Source of the DNA: Cloeon dipterum
Lineage: Eukaryota; Arthropoda; Insecta; Ephemeroptera; Baetidae
Assembly: GCF_949628265.1 (NCBI RefSeq)
Contig: NC_088789.1
Span: 26,715,883-26,779,882 of the forward strand
DNA length: 64,000 nucleotides
Direction of reading: 5' to 3'
How positions within the stretch are numbered: position 1 is the first letter of the stretch; the number at the start of each line of letters is the position of its first letter. Shown here one piece after another: positions 45,301-59,400 of this stretch. The notes beneath the pieces are model-generated. The model was given only the letters and a program-made list of their open reading frames with translations, was not told where the DNA came from and did no database searches. Made by a program: the position numbers and the translations under genes.

Positions 45301-48300
45301 GCCATTCAGATTTTGCGGCGGTACGGTGCAGTTTTCCGCAGACAAGAGGCCAAAATTTGATATCATTGGTGCCGCTAGTGTTACCGCGCGTGTAACTCCA
45401 TATGTGGGTAGGCCTGGCTGCTTCTGGCGAGTCCTTAGAAATGCCACAGACATGAGCTTCAACGCACGCCTCACTGCCTCGCAAAACAAATTTCTCGATT
45501 ATGCTCTTGAATTTGCATTTTTTTTTTGTATGTATGTCACTGCAACCCGCAAAACATGATCGGGATGTGTGCGGTTAAGTGACTTTTCACCAGCTCACGC
45601 AAATCACTGAGCTCTAGCTACCGGTTTCCGATACTGGCTGGTGCACTTGGGCATTGCTAATTGGCCCTTGAATAGAGCTGCCCTTTCCCGACCAATCAAT
45701 TCTGCATGACTGGATCCACGTTAGGGTATATATACTCTAGTGTCTCCCAATCGGATTGCGTGCGCCAGGCTGATTCCATCCACGGCACTCGTGGCGAAAA
45801 ATCAAAATAATCTGCTCTTTTCATTGCAGCTTTTTATTTAATGATCCCTCCTCGTTCGGCCAGAGTGGCAATAACAGTTCGAGAGTTTGAAAGTTCGAGT
45901 AGGGTGTACTCCAGCAAAAAGTTGTTTGGATACTTTTGTATACACGACATTCCAAATATCTGCAGAGTTTTATTTTCTTCCAAAAGGCGGAGATTGATCA
46001 GCCGTTCGAGGCCCTCGAAGGTTTGGCTCGTTTAGTTAAAAGGGTTATAAAAGCATTTCGGCGGAACCTTTTTGAAATTGTGCCTCTGCCGTCCCGGGCG
46101 AGGCTGTAGCGTGCAATAAATGACAAACTTGGCGTGGGCGTTTATTTTGCCGGGCCTATCAAAAGCCATCCATCGCGCAAACAGCCTGTCCGATCAGCTC
46201 TGATCAGCACAATAAAAATTGGTCCAAACGCGCGCGGCCGAAAATAGAGCAAAATATTATGTATATACGCTCGCATTGGGATTCACACGCGACGAAGGAG
46301 AATTGAATTCAGCACCTCGCAAGATAAATTCGTATATATTATTTACTCGGTGGCTATAAAAATGATTTACGACGCTGATATTGTTTAGAAGATAAACACG
46401 CTATAATTAAAGTTAAATATGAAAAGAGTCTCCCAACGCTTTTTTATGCGAGTATAATTCTTCCTCTGGCTCTCTCCGCCTGACTGCCGAGGCGAAGCAG
46501 GCGCTGATTATCTCATTACCAACTCCTATTTTATGTTTTATGGGAGTGTGTGTGTGTGTGTGTGTACGAGCGCAGCACTCGCCTCCGGACGGCAATAAAA
46601 TTATAAAAACGACAAACCTCAAGCGATGTCTCGCGTCACTTTATCAGGAAAATTTCTCTATTAATGCGTTTTTACGATTCTGTCATCCGATAAATAAGTT
46701 AACTAAAAGGCAGAATTTAATTTAATGCAACATCACTTTCATTTTGGTCTAGTTTTATTGCAATCAGGGGAGGTCACTGTTATTATTCAAATTTTCCCTC
46801 CGGAATCGAACAAAAATAAAATCATTCTTGTTTCCGATAAATCACCGACCTTGGTTTCCAGTATCTCTCGGTGATTGCTTCCGCTTGACGCCTTCTTCGA
46901 TATTTTGCAAATTTTCAGAGCGCTTCGGGTCGGCGCACATCTATGGTAAGAAAAAGTTGCTCCCCTCGCGGTCGCTTTTCGGCAGATAAGATTGGAAAAT
47001 GGTAAGCGCCGCGCTTTCTCAATTGCGATGCTTCATTCTGCAGAGGCAAAAGCAGGGATGCAGTGCGCCGAAAAACGCGCTCCCCAGTATTGTAAAACAG
47101 CAGAGTTCCTTTCTGACTGCCAACCAGCCAACCAGGCTTGCCCATAAAACTTTATGGTCTTAGCCGCATCGACCCGCGTGAGTGCTTACTTGCCTCGCTC
47201 GCTGATATGCCTTTGTGTTTGCTAGGTGGATAAGTACGTACACACGCTGCGCGTCTCTCTCTGCTCACTCAGCTCGCTCGTTCGCCCCGCATTACCACCC
47301 AGAAGTGACTCACAATCGTCACCAAACTGTCACTAGTCACTTCTGCTGAGTATCGAAAACGGTATCAAATCTGTTAGGGAACAGATAACTCTTTTTCGTG
47401 CACAGATTTGATTGAAACTAAGTGAAACTTATTTCTCTGTTTGCTGACCATCAATTTGGACAGTAATAAATCAACGAATCAAATAATTATTTAAAAATCA
47501 ACACACGAAGAAAAAACAATTGATTGCGCATAGGATTAAAAGCATGAAAAGAACCCTGCATCCCCTAAATTTGCACCTAATTAGAAAATGGTCCAAAAGA
47601 TAAAATTTTGTAGCATTTTTTTTGGATTTTAATGAAAATTTCCAAAATTAGGCGTGTCTGCCGTGACCTCCAGCTCCTATTCGCATACCTATTGCCCCTC
47701 CATAATAAAAATGTATTTTAAATTAAGGACCATTAGTTACAACGTCAGTTATAAAACTTTATTTACTGTGTTTTTGTACTGCTAAAACGCTCCTTCGTAG
47801 TGGATCAATTAATGAATAATATTGCTAAAAATATTGGAGTTAAAGATATTGAAAATTTCCAGTCATTATTTATAATTTATTTCATGTTTGAATCGTGTTA
47901 AGGGAGCCGAACATCAGTTATTTCGTTATATTGATTGAACAGCATTTAATGCCGATTATACTAAGCTGTTAGAGCACTCACATCGCAAGTACTTGACTCA
48001 GAGAAGAGACATTGTTCCCATCTGCATTTATCGCGTGCAGAGTGTTGTGCTCATAATCGTGCCAGAGCTCTTCCGCACGGTTCGCCAAACAAATACCAGA
48101 TTCTATACTCTAGAAGCATCGCAGCAAGCCCCGACAGAAAAGCACCAAATAATGCTGCGCTCTCGTTGCTCTAATTACTCGCGTGCATTTGAAAAAGTCA
48201 GCCGTAAACGTTGAAAAAGTGTGTCTGAAGCGTCGGCAAAATGCGAGGGCTAAACGCACAGCCGTCTCTCGCGAAGCAATCCAGGCATGAAAAATGAAGC

Positions 48301-51300
48301 AGCCCTCGTTTTTTCGCTATGCACCTCGTCGAGTGAGTGTACAAGGAAGACTGGGTGTGTACACACACGCATTTTTTCTGTGTTTCAGACCGAGAGGCGG
48401 CACCCCAGCGGCTTCGGTTTGCAATGCTCGCAAAAGCGTACATAGGGCAAGGATGTGTGCTCCAGAATTCATTTTTTATTTCGCACAGCCGCCAGCTCTG
48501 CTCTCTCTCTCTCTCTCTCTCTCTCGAGTAAGAATGTGCGCGCGAGGAGAGTTTTCTGCTTGCATTTCGCACAAAAAGCAACGCGGAATGAGAAAAAATG
48601 AAGCTGAAGCTTTTTAATTCAGGATATATATATTTTTTCTCTCCCTTGTTTTCGTCAAGCTGATGGTAACGGGGGTGTACAAGCGAAAAAAAATAACACG
48701 CGTAAGAAATAACAAAACATGGCGCGGGAGAAAAAGTCGCTCTCATTTGGAGAAATGTTTAATTTCGGAAATGCGGCTTTCGGTGTTAAAATAATTGAAT
48801 TTAATCCACTCTCAAACCGCGGACTGTTCGAAAATTCGCCGGATTTTCCCTTTGTCGCAGTTGCAAATGCAAATTCTGGCGCTGGCATGGCAGGATTAAG
48901 TTTTGCGGGCCGACGAGCAGCTTTAATAGCGGCCAACGATCCGGAAAATTTCAGCAAAGTCCGCCCGTTGCAGTCTTGAAATGGTCTCTCCGCCTCGCTG
49001 ATGAGGCGAGTTGCGCCCATTTCATTAAACACTTTAGTACAATGAGTTTCTCGAGCTCAGATTAGCCTCCCCAGCAAATTTTTATCTAGATTAATAAAAT
49101 AAACTAGCTGATTTTTAGCCTACAGGTTTTGATATAAACGATATAAATTAAAACTGCAACACGCAGCAGTGATTTACCTATGATTTCAGTTCTTCATTCT
49201 TGCCAACAGTCATTTACAATAACAATAAATATTTATGAAGAAATTATACTGTGTTATTAAAAGTCAAATAAGTTGAAAAACGCATTTGTTATATGCGCTG
49301 TCGATATCAGTCGGTTCATTCGGCTGCGGATGACAAATGCGTCGCGAAAGTTGCGGGAAAAAGCAATTTCAGAAATTGAAGCTCGTTGCCACCGCGAAAT
49401 GAATCGTCGACCATCTGATGCTCGGATGGTGTTTGTTATTGCGCGAGGGAGAATAATAACTGCCCGATGCCGTTTTTTTCCGCGAGAGGGAATGAGAGAA
49501 AAAGCAAAATGCCGAGTACATGCAAGGCATGAATAATGAAACGGCACTTTGCCGGCGAGTTTGTTGCCAATTCACTTACGACGGGCGAAGCCAAATGGCT
49601 GCATTTACAAGAGGATATGTTTAGCAAATTGCCGCTCCGATCATGAATGCTAAATGCTAAGTGTTGAGTAAACACATGTTGTTTGCGTCCGTCACTTATT
49701 CCCTAAGTGCGAGAAAGAGAGAATTCTAGGAAAAAACTCTTTAGTCATGCTATACACATATACACATAACAATAAAAAAAGATTTTCAAGCTTGATTTAA
49801 TCTCAAATTCGTTTGGTTTATAAAAAGTTAGCATTCTATTTACAAATGTACTATAGAAACCTTTTTAATAAAATGTTACTAATTTTTATTATTGAAACTA
49901 CTGGCTAAACATTTCATCTTCTGATTTACTTTCTGAGCATGCACGCACCTGTCATTGTCTTTCTGGTGAAACAAAGCGCATGGCTCCAGAATGTAAATTG
50001 CGGAGAGAGAAAGAGAAACACAATAATAATGATAATAAAATTTATTTCGATGCAAAGTGGACCCAAGGCTTCGTCTCGGAGCCACGGCGGCATCATCGAC
50101 GCAGACCAGAGAGCAATTTTAATAACCGGCAGAAATCCAAACAGTGGTGCCGCCGCGCCAGAGTTTATTATGCACAAAAGAGGCTAGCCCAAAAGCAAGC
50201 GCTTCATTGTTTGCGAAAGCACATAAATCAACCGGTCAATGGACCGGCCGCGCAGACATCCGACGAAAATGGCAACTCGTCGGGAGGAAAATATTTATTG
50301 GACGGCTCAGGTTGTAAAATTCACATTATACCAAGGGACCGCCGCAAACATCAGGGAAGGAGAAGGAGAATTCAAATTTGCTCGCTTTTATAAACAGGAT
50401 TTGCAAGAGCCTTCCTTATCTTTTCAGATGAAATTTAGACATTTCCCTTGCGATTATAGTTTTTTTCTTGAGAAATTTTTGTTTGTTTGTGAAATAAAAT
50501 CTTGAATGGCTCATGGGAAGAGGCCCCATTAATTTTAATGCACGTATTGTTACAAGATTTTAAGTTGAGCTGTTCATGTCAACAATTAAGAACATTTTGC
50601 ATTGTTGACTATAGCAAATAGTTCATTGAGTTTATTGTTCGTGGAATTTAGCAACGCAATAATGAAATCAGGACCTAAGAACAATTCAATTTCAGATTTT
50701 TTCGCTCGATTTCGATCCCTCTCGTCGCGATCTATCCAACTGTTTGAGAGTTTTGAGGAAAAAATCCCTAAATTTTGAAATAAATCGAGGTTTTACAGTA
50801 GGGAGACACACCTTTGAGCCGATTTTCTCACAAATTGAAACGGCAATACTGACCATTTTCCTACTTTTTTGATAATATTTCAAGTAAAGATATTTCATAA
50901 ATTTTCTGTAAAGCTTTATATTAAATGTCTTTATTTTTGTGAAATCTCCTACCGTCTTTGATTGCAATTCTGAACTACGTAGATTATTTTTTTGCAAGAG
51001 TGGCTCACCTAATGAAAAGTGTATCGAGGGGTGCTTGAAAAAATTCTGTAAACATAACACGAGTTTCCGCGGCCAACTCTGTTCTAACTAAACAAGCCCA
51101 CGACGCTAGAGAGCTCAACTTGACGCGCACAACTTAATTAGCACAGCAACATCTGCCATTCTCACGTGCACGCACAAGTCATGAATTTTCATTCCAACCC
51201 GACCTTTCCTTCACCACCTTTAGCACTTAATTTTAAATTCTAATGAAAACCGGCAAGTACATGCGTGGACGTACGCACAACATTCGTAGCGGATTATTTG

Positions 51301-53427
51301 AGTGGTTCATTAAAAAGGGAGAACCACAAAAAAAAATACGAAAGCGTCGTGGCCGCGCGCTGAAGTACGCGGAAAAGGAGCTGTTTGTGTTTGCGCGGAT
51401 AATTATCATTCGCGGAGTCCACTAGCGGTCTGAATTGAATAAAAAAGGTGCGGAGGCATCTGTTTTTAATTACCACCCACCGGCTGCCGCCGCCGCAGGG
51501 GTGGCGAGGCACAGAATGGGGCGAGTCGAGCTGTTTTCTCTTGAGAGGTGTGCGCTCGTGGAAAGTGCCGGCAAGCATGCGAGAAGAACATTCACCCGTG
51601 CAGCAGCAGTAGCAGCCGGGCACGAATTTAAAACTTTTAAGAGCTGCACGCGCCACGATTTTTCCCCGCGCGTAATGAAGTCGCTTAAAAACAGCCACGA
51701 AAAATGTCACATTCATTTACATACGTGCGCTCTATAGACTCGGGTTACCCTCGCGCCGTCCGCGTTTCTTGGAAAGAGGCGAGAATGCGTATGTGAAGGG
51801 AGGACGCAGTTTTGTATAGCCCGAGCTAAGTGAATCCTCGCCGGGCGAATTTGCATGTGTGATTTTTTTTTAAATTTTTTCGCGACTCTCGCGCTTGAGT
51901 TAATTAGAAGACGGCGGCTTTCGGGGTGAGCGTCGTGCGTGAGATTTAATTAAAATTTCCCTTCGAGGGTGCCAAGGATTTGGTGTGTTTTGAAGCAGTT
52001 TAATCGTGATTGCACACTAAATAGCGCCTTTTCAGTTTGTGAAGCGGACCTGAATTCGACTTTTTCACACTCCCCAATTAAAGAGAAATCGCATTCGAAT
52101 TGGAAATTAATTGCCAAATAAAATAAAAAAAAACTGCATTCGAGACGAGAGGGACACGTGTGTAATTAGTTAAATATGCCACACACACGGCGATTTACCT
52201 TGTCAATGTAATGAGTCCCTGATACTTGATAAACAATGGAGTCATTACGCTATTTTATTGCTCGACTGAATTTAATCAATGGCTGGAAATTTATTCACCG
52301 GGCGTAACATTCGGGGATTACATAGGAGAGTTATGTGATTATAATGGAGAGCACGCCCTCTGCTAATTGAAAAACACGTCAGGTGTCACGCAAGAAAACT
52401 CAAGTGGCAACAGTGATTTTGTCAGCAGCGAAGACCTCGCTGGAATGAGAAGGAAAAACGGTTGAGTTTCCTGGCTGTGAGCAGTTGGAGATTTATAGTA
52501 GACAAGAGACCAGGTTGCGTCAAGGTTCTGGGAACCTATAGATCCCTCCCTGATTGGTATATTGAACAAATAACTTGACAAGCTTCTACTTTACACTTTT
52601 TCTGACTTTCGTAACTACAGGGGCTTATTATTATTATTTACGCTTATTTTTGTTTGTGGCATTTTTCAGTTTTGAGCGCCCTATTTGTATAGATCAACGA
52701 CATAAACAATTGTTTGGAGATTAACACAACTTTATATCCAAGCTCAATAAATTAAAAATTAAAGTTCAGATATCTCACAGTGCATTTTTTCTTTTGGTTT
52801 AAAAAATGTTCATCAACTAAAAACCTAGAAAGGTATTTTATTTGGAATATTTCGAAAAATATATGAATTGCTCCGGCCTCTTTGAGCACTCACTGTCAGA
52901 TCAAGTTTGTTGAAAGAAATTCCGTCCTGCCGGCTGAAGACGTCATTAAACTGGACTCGAATGAAAGTGAAAATGCAAAGCAGGAACACGGCCCCATTTT
53001 TTCATCTTGCTGCAATTCTGTCTGAAGACATTACAAGGACGACAGTGAAAACAAGCGGCAAAACACATCTTCTCTACTCTTTTCAGCCGCGTGTGTGTGT
53101 GTGTTAATGGTTAGGCGTGAAAAACGAGTGCAGCCGAGTACAGAGCAAAGCAAAGAGAGCGAAAGAGAATGCGGTGCGTCTCTTTAGACATCACAGAGCG
53201 GGCGGGTGGCTGGCTGTTGTTTGAAGTTGGCACCAAAGCTGCGAAATGAAAAGTGTGCGAGGGAAATACACTTTTTGCGCGCCTGCCACGCCGAGCTGTT
53301 GATGTATATGGGCCCGCCGACTTCAAAGGAAAGCATCTACAACATTATACACTCAGCTACTGTGTGTGCAAAACTCATCCCAAAAGCACATGCGAGAAAG
53401 AGAGGCGTGACTCGCAAAATGAGCATG

Positions 53428-53459
<32 letters not shown>

Positions 53460-56400
53460 GCACGCGTATGTATACGATCCGAAGTTCTCAAAAGACCTGT
53501 GATGAAATATTCCACTGTTTTTGTTTAATATCGGAATTGCACGTTTTCGTGAAGGGAAAACAATCCCATTATCCGTGTGCGAACGGATTGCTAACGCGAG
53601 TGCCATATCGATAATTACTTTTGCAAACGGACGGAAATTTGCGTAAAAGGAAAATGTGTTGAATGCATTTCATCTCAAGATTTTGATTTCATCCATTAGC
53701 GAATAACTACCGCGCCGTTTGAGAAGAATATATATTATGTATTTTCGTGGCAAAATATCCGCCTAGACTGTTTCAACAGTCTCCGAATTTCACAGCCATG
53801 TATTTATTTTGCACATTTGCCTGTCCAGATATTTTGTTTTATCTCTGATGAAAGTTTCTCGAAAAACCAAACGTTTTTGCAGAGTAATTTAGCTTAGTCC
53901 CGACCCAACATCGCAGATCGCAAGAAAAGAACAAAATGCTAGAGAGTTATAGATGGAATATATATTATATAAAATTTAATATTCAATAAATAAAAAAATC
54001 TGAGGCGAACTCTAGGAAGAAATCCAATTTGTCAGAAAGTACATTGGCGCTCGGCATTTGGGGTGCACGTAGACGCCTGCTTCTCGCCTATTTATCCGTG
54101 GAATCACACGCATGAATCTGCCTCGGAGGAAATTCAGTCCATGAGAGCAAGAACGCGTACGCCGGCAAGTGGGATTTTACTCCTTTCTTCCGTGCGCTAT
54201 TCTGTTAAATTGGTCCAATCAGGAGTGAGTGCCGCCGCTGCCAAGCAAAAACGGTCTCATCCCGTTTTATGGACGACGATAATGACTTAACTCATTTGAT
54301 ATTCAGGAACAGCCAAACTTTTATAATATCCTCGCCTTATGTGTGTGTGTGTGTGCTGAGCTCCTGCGCGCACGTGGTTCATAATCAAATCCTTTCGCCT
54401 CGAGAAAGATTTTCGTCCCTCGAGAGAGCTCAATGATATGAATTAAAATGAGCTTCTCGTGCGGCGTTTCGCTTCGTTTAAATTTCAAATCTCGGATTTC
54501 CTCTCGTCACTTACACCTCGGCCGGTTTAAAATATTCATTTATTCCCGCGAGGAGGTGCCAAAATGCTGATCTGCAATTTGCAATTAGGATGTCGGGCGA
54601 TTCAAGAGCAGATTTCGCCGGGAAGTATCGATTCGCCTTAAGAATTCCAAATGAATATTGATTTATTGTATATTAATATTGGGTTCTTACAGAAGGAAAA
54701 AGCGTTCGGCGACTTTTCTGAGAGCGCTTATCTCTGTTTTAGGCCTCTAGTAATACTTGTTTTCTATATTATCCAATCAACGTTTTTCTGGAATGAACCA
54801 CCATAACGACATTTTTTCTCAATAAATGTTTTAAACCTTACGAGGCATGATTTAAAATCCCTCCGCATACGAACGCCCGCGAGTTTATCCCAGAAAAAGG
54901 TGAAAAAACTTGACTTGCACCTCTAAAAGCAGCATCTTTTAGAAATTGACCGGAATTATGGCACGTAGGGCTGCGCGCGGAGGCTGTTGGGGAAAAAGAC
55001 AGGACGCGCGTGTGTGTGTGTGTGCCGGTGGTGGTTTATATCGGAGAGATATAGAAGCGGCTAATGCACGAGGAGGCGGATCAAAATTGGCTACGTGTGT
55101 GGAGTAAGAAGAAGGCACAGGCGCGCGCGGAGAGCAAGAAAGGAAGAAAGGGAAAGATGCCGCAGAATTTTGGACTCGTGTGCGAAAGGGTCGGTCAGCA
55201 AAGGGGTGTAGTCCTACATTAGCTGCAGTATCAGCGGCAAATCGCCTGCTTGCTGCATTCCTAATTGTTTGGCTGCCTTGTTTACCCACATGCAGCATCT
55301 TTCCCGGGACGGGAAATTGCAAAGGGTGCAGCTGGAAAAGTTGCCGACTCACACTTCTAGCTCCCCCTCGGCGTTTCTGTCCAATAACAACCAACGTGTC
55401 TCTTCTGTTTTAGGTCGTCAAATTGAACGAAATCGGCCAAATTAGCCCTTCAAGGATCGGATAAAGGACACCGACCTTTCCTCCCAAACACTCTAGCTGG
55501 CTGAGTCCTTTTTTGTTTGTTTTTAGAAGCATGTTATTTAATTAAATCTTATGCAATGCCTGAGAATGGTTCTTCAAGAGTGCGATTTTAATCAACCGAG
55601 TTGGAAGAGCTTAATGGTGATGGCATCATTGAATTTGTTTTGAGAGGAATGTGTTCTGAAGAATTTTCTTTGTTTAATGAGTTTGTCGAATAGTTGGTCG
55701 TTTTTCTTCTTTCTGTCCTTGCTTGGTATAGAGCAGCCTGGTGGCGTCAACGCGTAATCGCAATTGAACTCGTCATGTATATAAAGCGAAAAAGCCGAAA
55801 AAGCTGTTTCTCTTGGCTCTATTCCATTCGTTGCGCTTGCTCTGCTCGCGCAGGCCGCCGCCGCCTTTGTTATGCGAAGGATAAGTCGAGATTTCGTACG
55901 CAGCAGAAACAATTGTCGACTCAATGGCCCGGAAAATTGGATTAAATGCCGGCTTAGAGGAAGATCGGCGCAGAACGGGGAATTACAGACATGCACGCAA
56001 TTTGCCAATCCATTTCATCAGCGTTTAGCGCACGATTTTCGAATATCAATTGTTTGAATATATATCTTGGCATTAAAAAGTAATGTTTTCAAATTTAAAA
56101 AATTGCAAATATGAAACAATATAAAGGAATAAATTTGTGGAATTGCAACAAAAAACGTTGCTGTGCGTACGGCTTTTTTTCTCGATTTATTGCCGTGCGT
56201 GTGCAAATCTGACGGGCGGGAAATTGCTTCAAGGAAGAAAAGAAAAAGGCGGCTGGTGCATGTGTGTGTATATGATATTAAACATCTCCCGTTCGGTCGT
56301 GTGTATGTGCGCGCGCGGTGCGACGGCAACAACACAGAGGCAATTCCATTTGGATGATTCAATTTGCAGCCGGCACAAGAAAGAATTTTTCCAGCATCCT

Positions 56401-59400
56401 TCGCTCTCACGGGACGAGCAGGCGAGCCGGCGAGCAGGCTTCGATTCGGATTCCATTTGTGCGCGAGTCTGGCAAAAAGATTTTCGCTTTTTGCCTCGAC
56501 TTCCACGGAGGAATGTGCAAATTATCACATCTCGCCGACGACGGCCGGCCGAGACGTTTGACAACTTGCGATAATTCCCTCCGCAAATGCCGAGGATTCC
56601 AGCGCATCATGTCGCGTCAAAATGCCGCTTCAATTATTTTATTATTGCGGGGCGACACTCATTTTTGCGTATGTGCTCCGCGAAACACGTTTCGAGACGC
56701 GTGTGTGTATCATGCATGAAGAGGAATTTTCCCTTTCTCGAGTATTGTGCTGCCACCGCCGCGATGCTGGAAATATTGCTTTTGGGCCGCAGTGACCGCA
56801 GCGCATATTTTATTTTGCGTGTATATTCGCATGAATTTGCCCCTGGCCGGTCTTATGAGCAAATTTATATGCGGGATCAGGCCACACGACTCAAGACAAA
56901 AGGGGGCTTTTCACAAACATAGCTGCAGGATTTTCTATCTTTTAGCTTTCAATGCTATACTTCAAGATGAGATATTGTCTTGAAATTCCCTTAAAAATTC
57001 TTTTCCAACCATGCAGCTCCATTATAAACTTTAAAAGAACGAAATAGTAATTATATATCATTGTATACAGCTCCTAAAACCTTTTAGTCGGCACAAAGAT
57101 AGGACAAAACTTAAAACACACCGCTGCGAAAAATAATTCGCCACTTTCGATTTCGGTGCGGTGAAACAAATAAAAAAGTAAGTCTCGCGTTGCTTGATTT
57201 AACGAGGTATGCATTACAGAAATGTCTTGAGGTTAAAAGCATGGCACTCGATAAGCAAATAATAAAAAATAATTGAGTAGACGATCAAATTATATGGTGA
57301 GCCAGCGCGTCCTCCATCATCTTGTGTGTGCGTACATAATATTATCAAGCTGGATGCTGAACGGCTCTTCCCGACTCAAAAGCCAGCCAGCAGAGCGAGT
57401 AACTACTTAAGCAAATAAAAAATTACGTGCATTAAAATGAGAACCGGTTGTTGGCCAGCTCGACGGAGGCCGCCGCTGTTATTTCACGTGTGTTTTATTT
57501 TATCTCGGCAAGCTGGCAGGCACTAAAAGCAACCTGAACGAGTGTGTGTGTCTTGGAAAGGAGACACACACACCACCACCACTACTCACAGTCAGCATCG
57601 GAATAGGTCCACCAGGGGCGGACTGAACCTATTCTACAATTAAATGATGCGCTTAAAACCTGAAATCCTTGCAATTTTTTAATTTACGACATCGCCCATT
57701 ATTCAGTTCCAGGAATGAAATTAATTCATAGTCGTTTCCCAACTAATTTAACAATTTTCCAACAATTGATCAATTTATATTTTTTACAGTGACTCGAAGA
57801 TGATGACGTTTTGGTATTTGTATTTATATGGAGATCTTTCTATAATTTATACTTTGGATATGATAATTTTATAGGGATTATTTTCAATTATCGACACATC
57901 ATTTAGCTTCAGCAGGTATATATAAAATATAATTTGTTGCTCTTTCTCGCTTAGTACTAAATTAGTTCCATCCATCCTATTAAATCAAGTTCGATCCGCC
58001 CCTTAACTCTGATCATAATATATAGCAAGAAACGAGTTGCCGATAAAAAGAGCACGCTGAGCGAATGCCCGCGTCCGACCGCAGCACCTGAGCCAGAATT
58101 AATTAATTGTTAATTGAGGCGATTCGGCACGGCTGAGTAATTCGACCTCCTCAATCTGCATAATCGGCGGGCAATTCTATTAGCTTATCCGTCATCAGCA
58201 GCCGAGCAGGCGAACAAAGCGCGGCCTCTCCGACAATCTCATCTCTTTCTTTTCAAAAAGGGTCCGCCCCCAAAACAATTGCTGCTGCGGCCGTGTCTTT
58301 CTTGGGCAGAGCAGAACAAACACGCGGCTAATTGTGGAATCAGAAAAGCTCGGTTGAAATACCGCAGAAAAAGGTTGTTTGCGTTTGCAGAGGTCGGGGC
58401 CGGCATCGACGAGACCTGGATGTGGAATTTTTGTGTCTGCGTACTTTTGTTCAATCGGGCGCACTTTTAATCAAAGAAATAGGGCGGCGGCCGGCCAATT
58501 TGCCAGGATTTCTCCGGGGATTCGATTTCTGCCAACTCTTTCAGCAGAATTCTGATGTGCAGCGCTTTTTCATTCCGTTCCTAATGATTTTTCGCACACA
58601 CTCCAAAGATTCTTCCGAAAATCTATTCAACCGTGATGGTGCTTTCTATATTGTCTTTTTATCTTACCCACAAAGATGAAAACTATCTGATCGTATACAA
58701 AGGCAAATAATGAAATGGAAGGTAGAAAGATCAACTTGGCAAACGCGTCCCGTTAATTCTTTTGCCAAACCACGATCCAAAGTAGTTTGATTTAACAGTC
58801 CCTTATCCTTATTGACGACGGACAATTTTTCAATTGCACATTCCGAAATGGCCATTAAAATTTATCATTAAAAAAGGTTGTAGTATACTGGGAAGAAATT
58901 TAATTGGCTTGTCTTGAATTCCACAACGCCTTTATGATTTATGTAAAATTTGAAGACTGGGGCCTGGTGAAAATCCTTCTCTCGCTCATTCTCGCCGTCT
59001 ATTTCCTAACTTAAAGGTTTGTTTATACAATTAGCCCCAAACCACCTCCTGCTGGCTGCACAAATATACTTTATCTCTCTGTTCTCTCTCTGTGCGAGGA
59101 TAGATGCCCCTCACTAAAAATCGCTCCTGCCAGAACGGGAGGTCCGCGTCCGCGTGCATCATAAAATTGAAAAATACCTGCTGCTGCCGCGTTGCATAGC
59201 TTCAACTGTCAAAATAAAAAGCCAGCAGCTCTTTAGACTTTCATTGGCCGTAAAAAGGTGGCCATAAAATGATATGGTGTGTGTGCTAGCGAAGAGGAAA
59301 ATAACGAAACTCTAAGTAAATAAAGTGGCGTCGAAAGGCTCTTTTGGAAAGTTCAGACTGGCAGAAATTCAGAGCGAAGGAGGAAACTTTTTATGGCATT

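Noticed and set aside
48198-48746. 182-codon open frame on the minus strand, the longest apart from the cyclin B exon frame
   Set aside because: It lies in the PTK7 intron, runs through a CT microsatellite, and encodes low-complexity R/E repeats with no domain or splice context.
55592-56719. Cluster of overlapping open frames on both strands
   Set aside because: GC-richer intron sequence simply has fewer stops. No conserved motif, no good splice sites, and frames on both strands are equally long.
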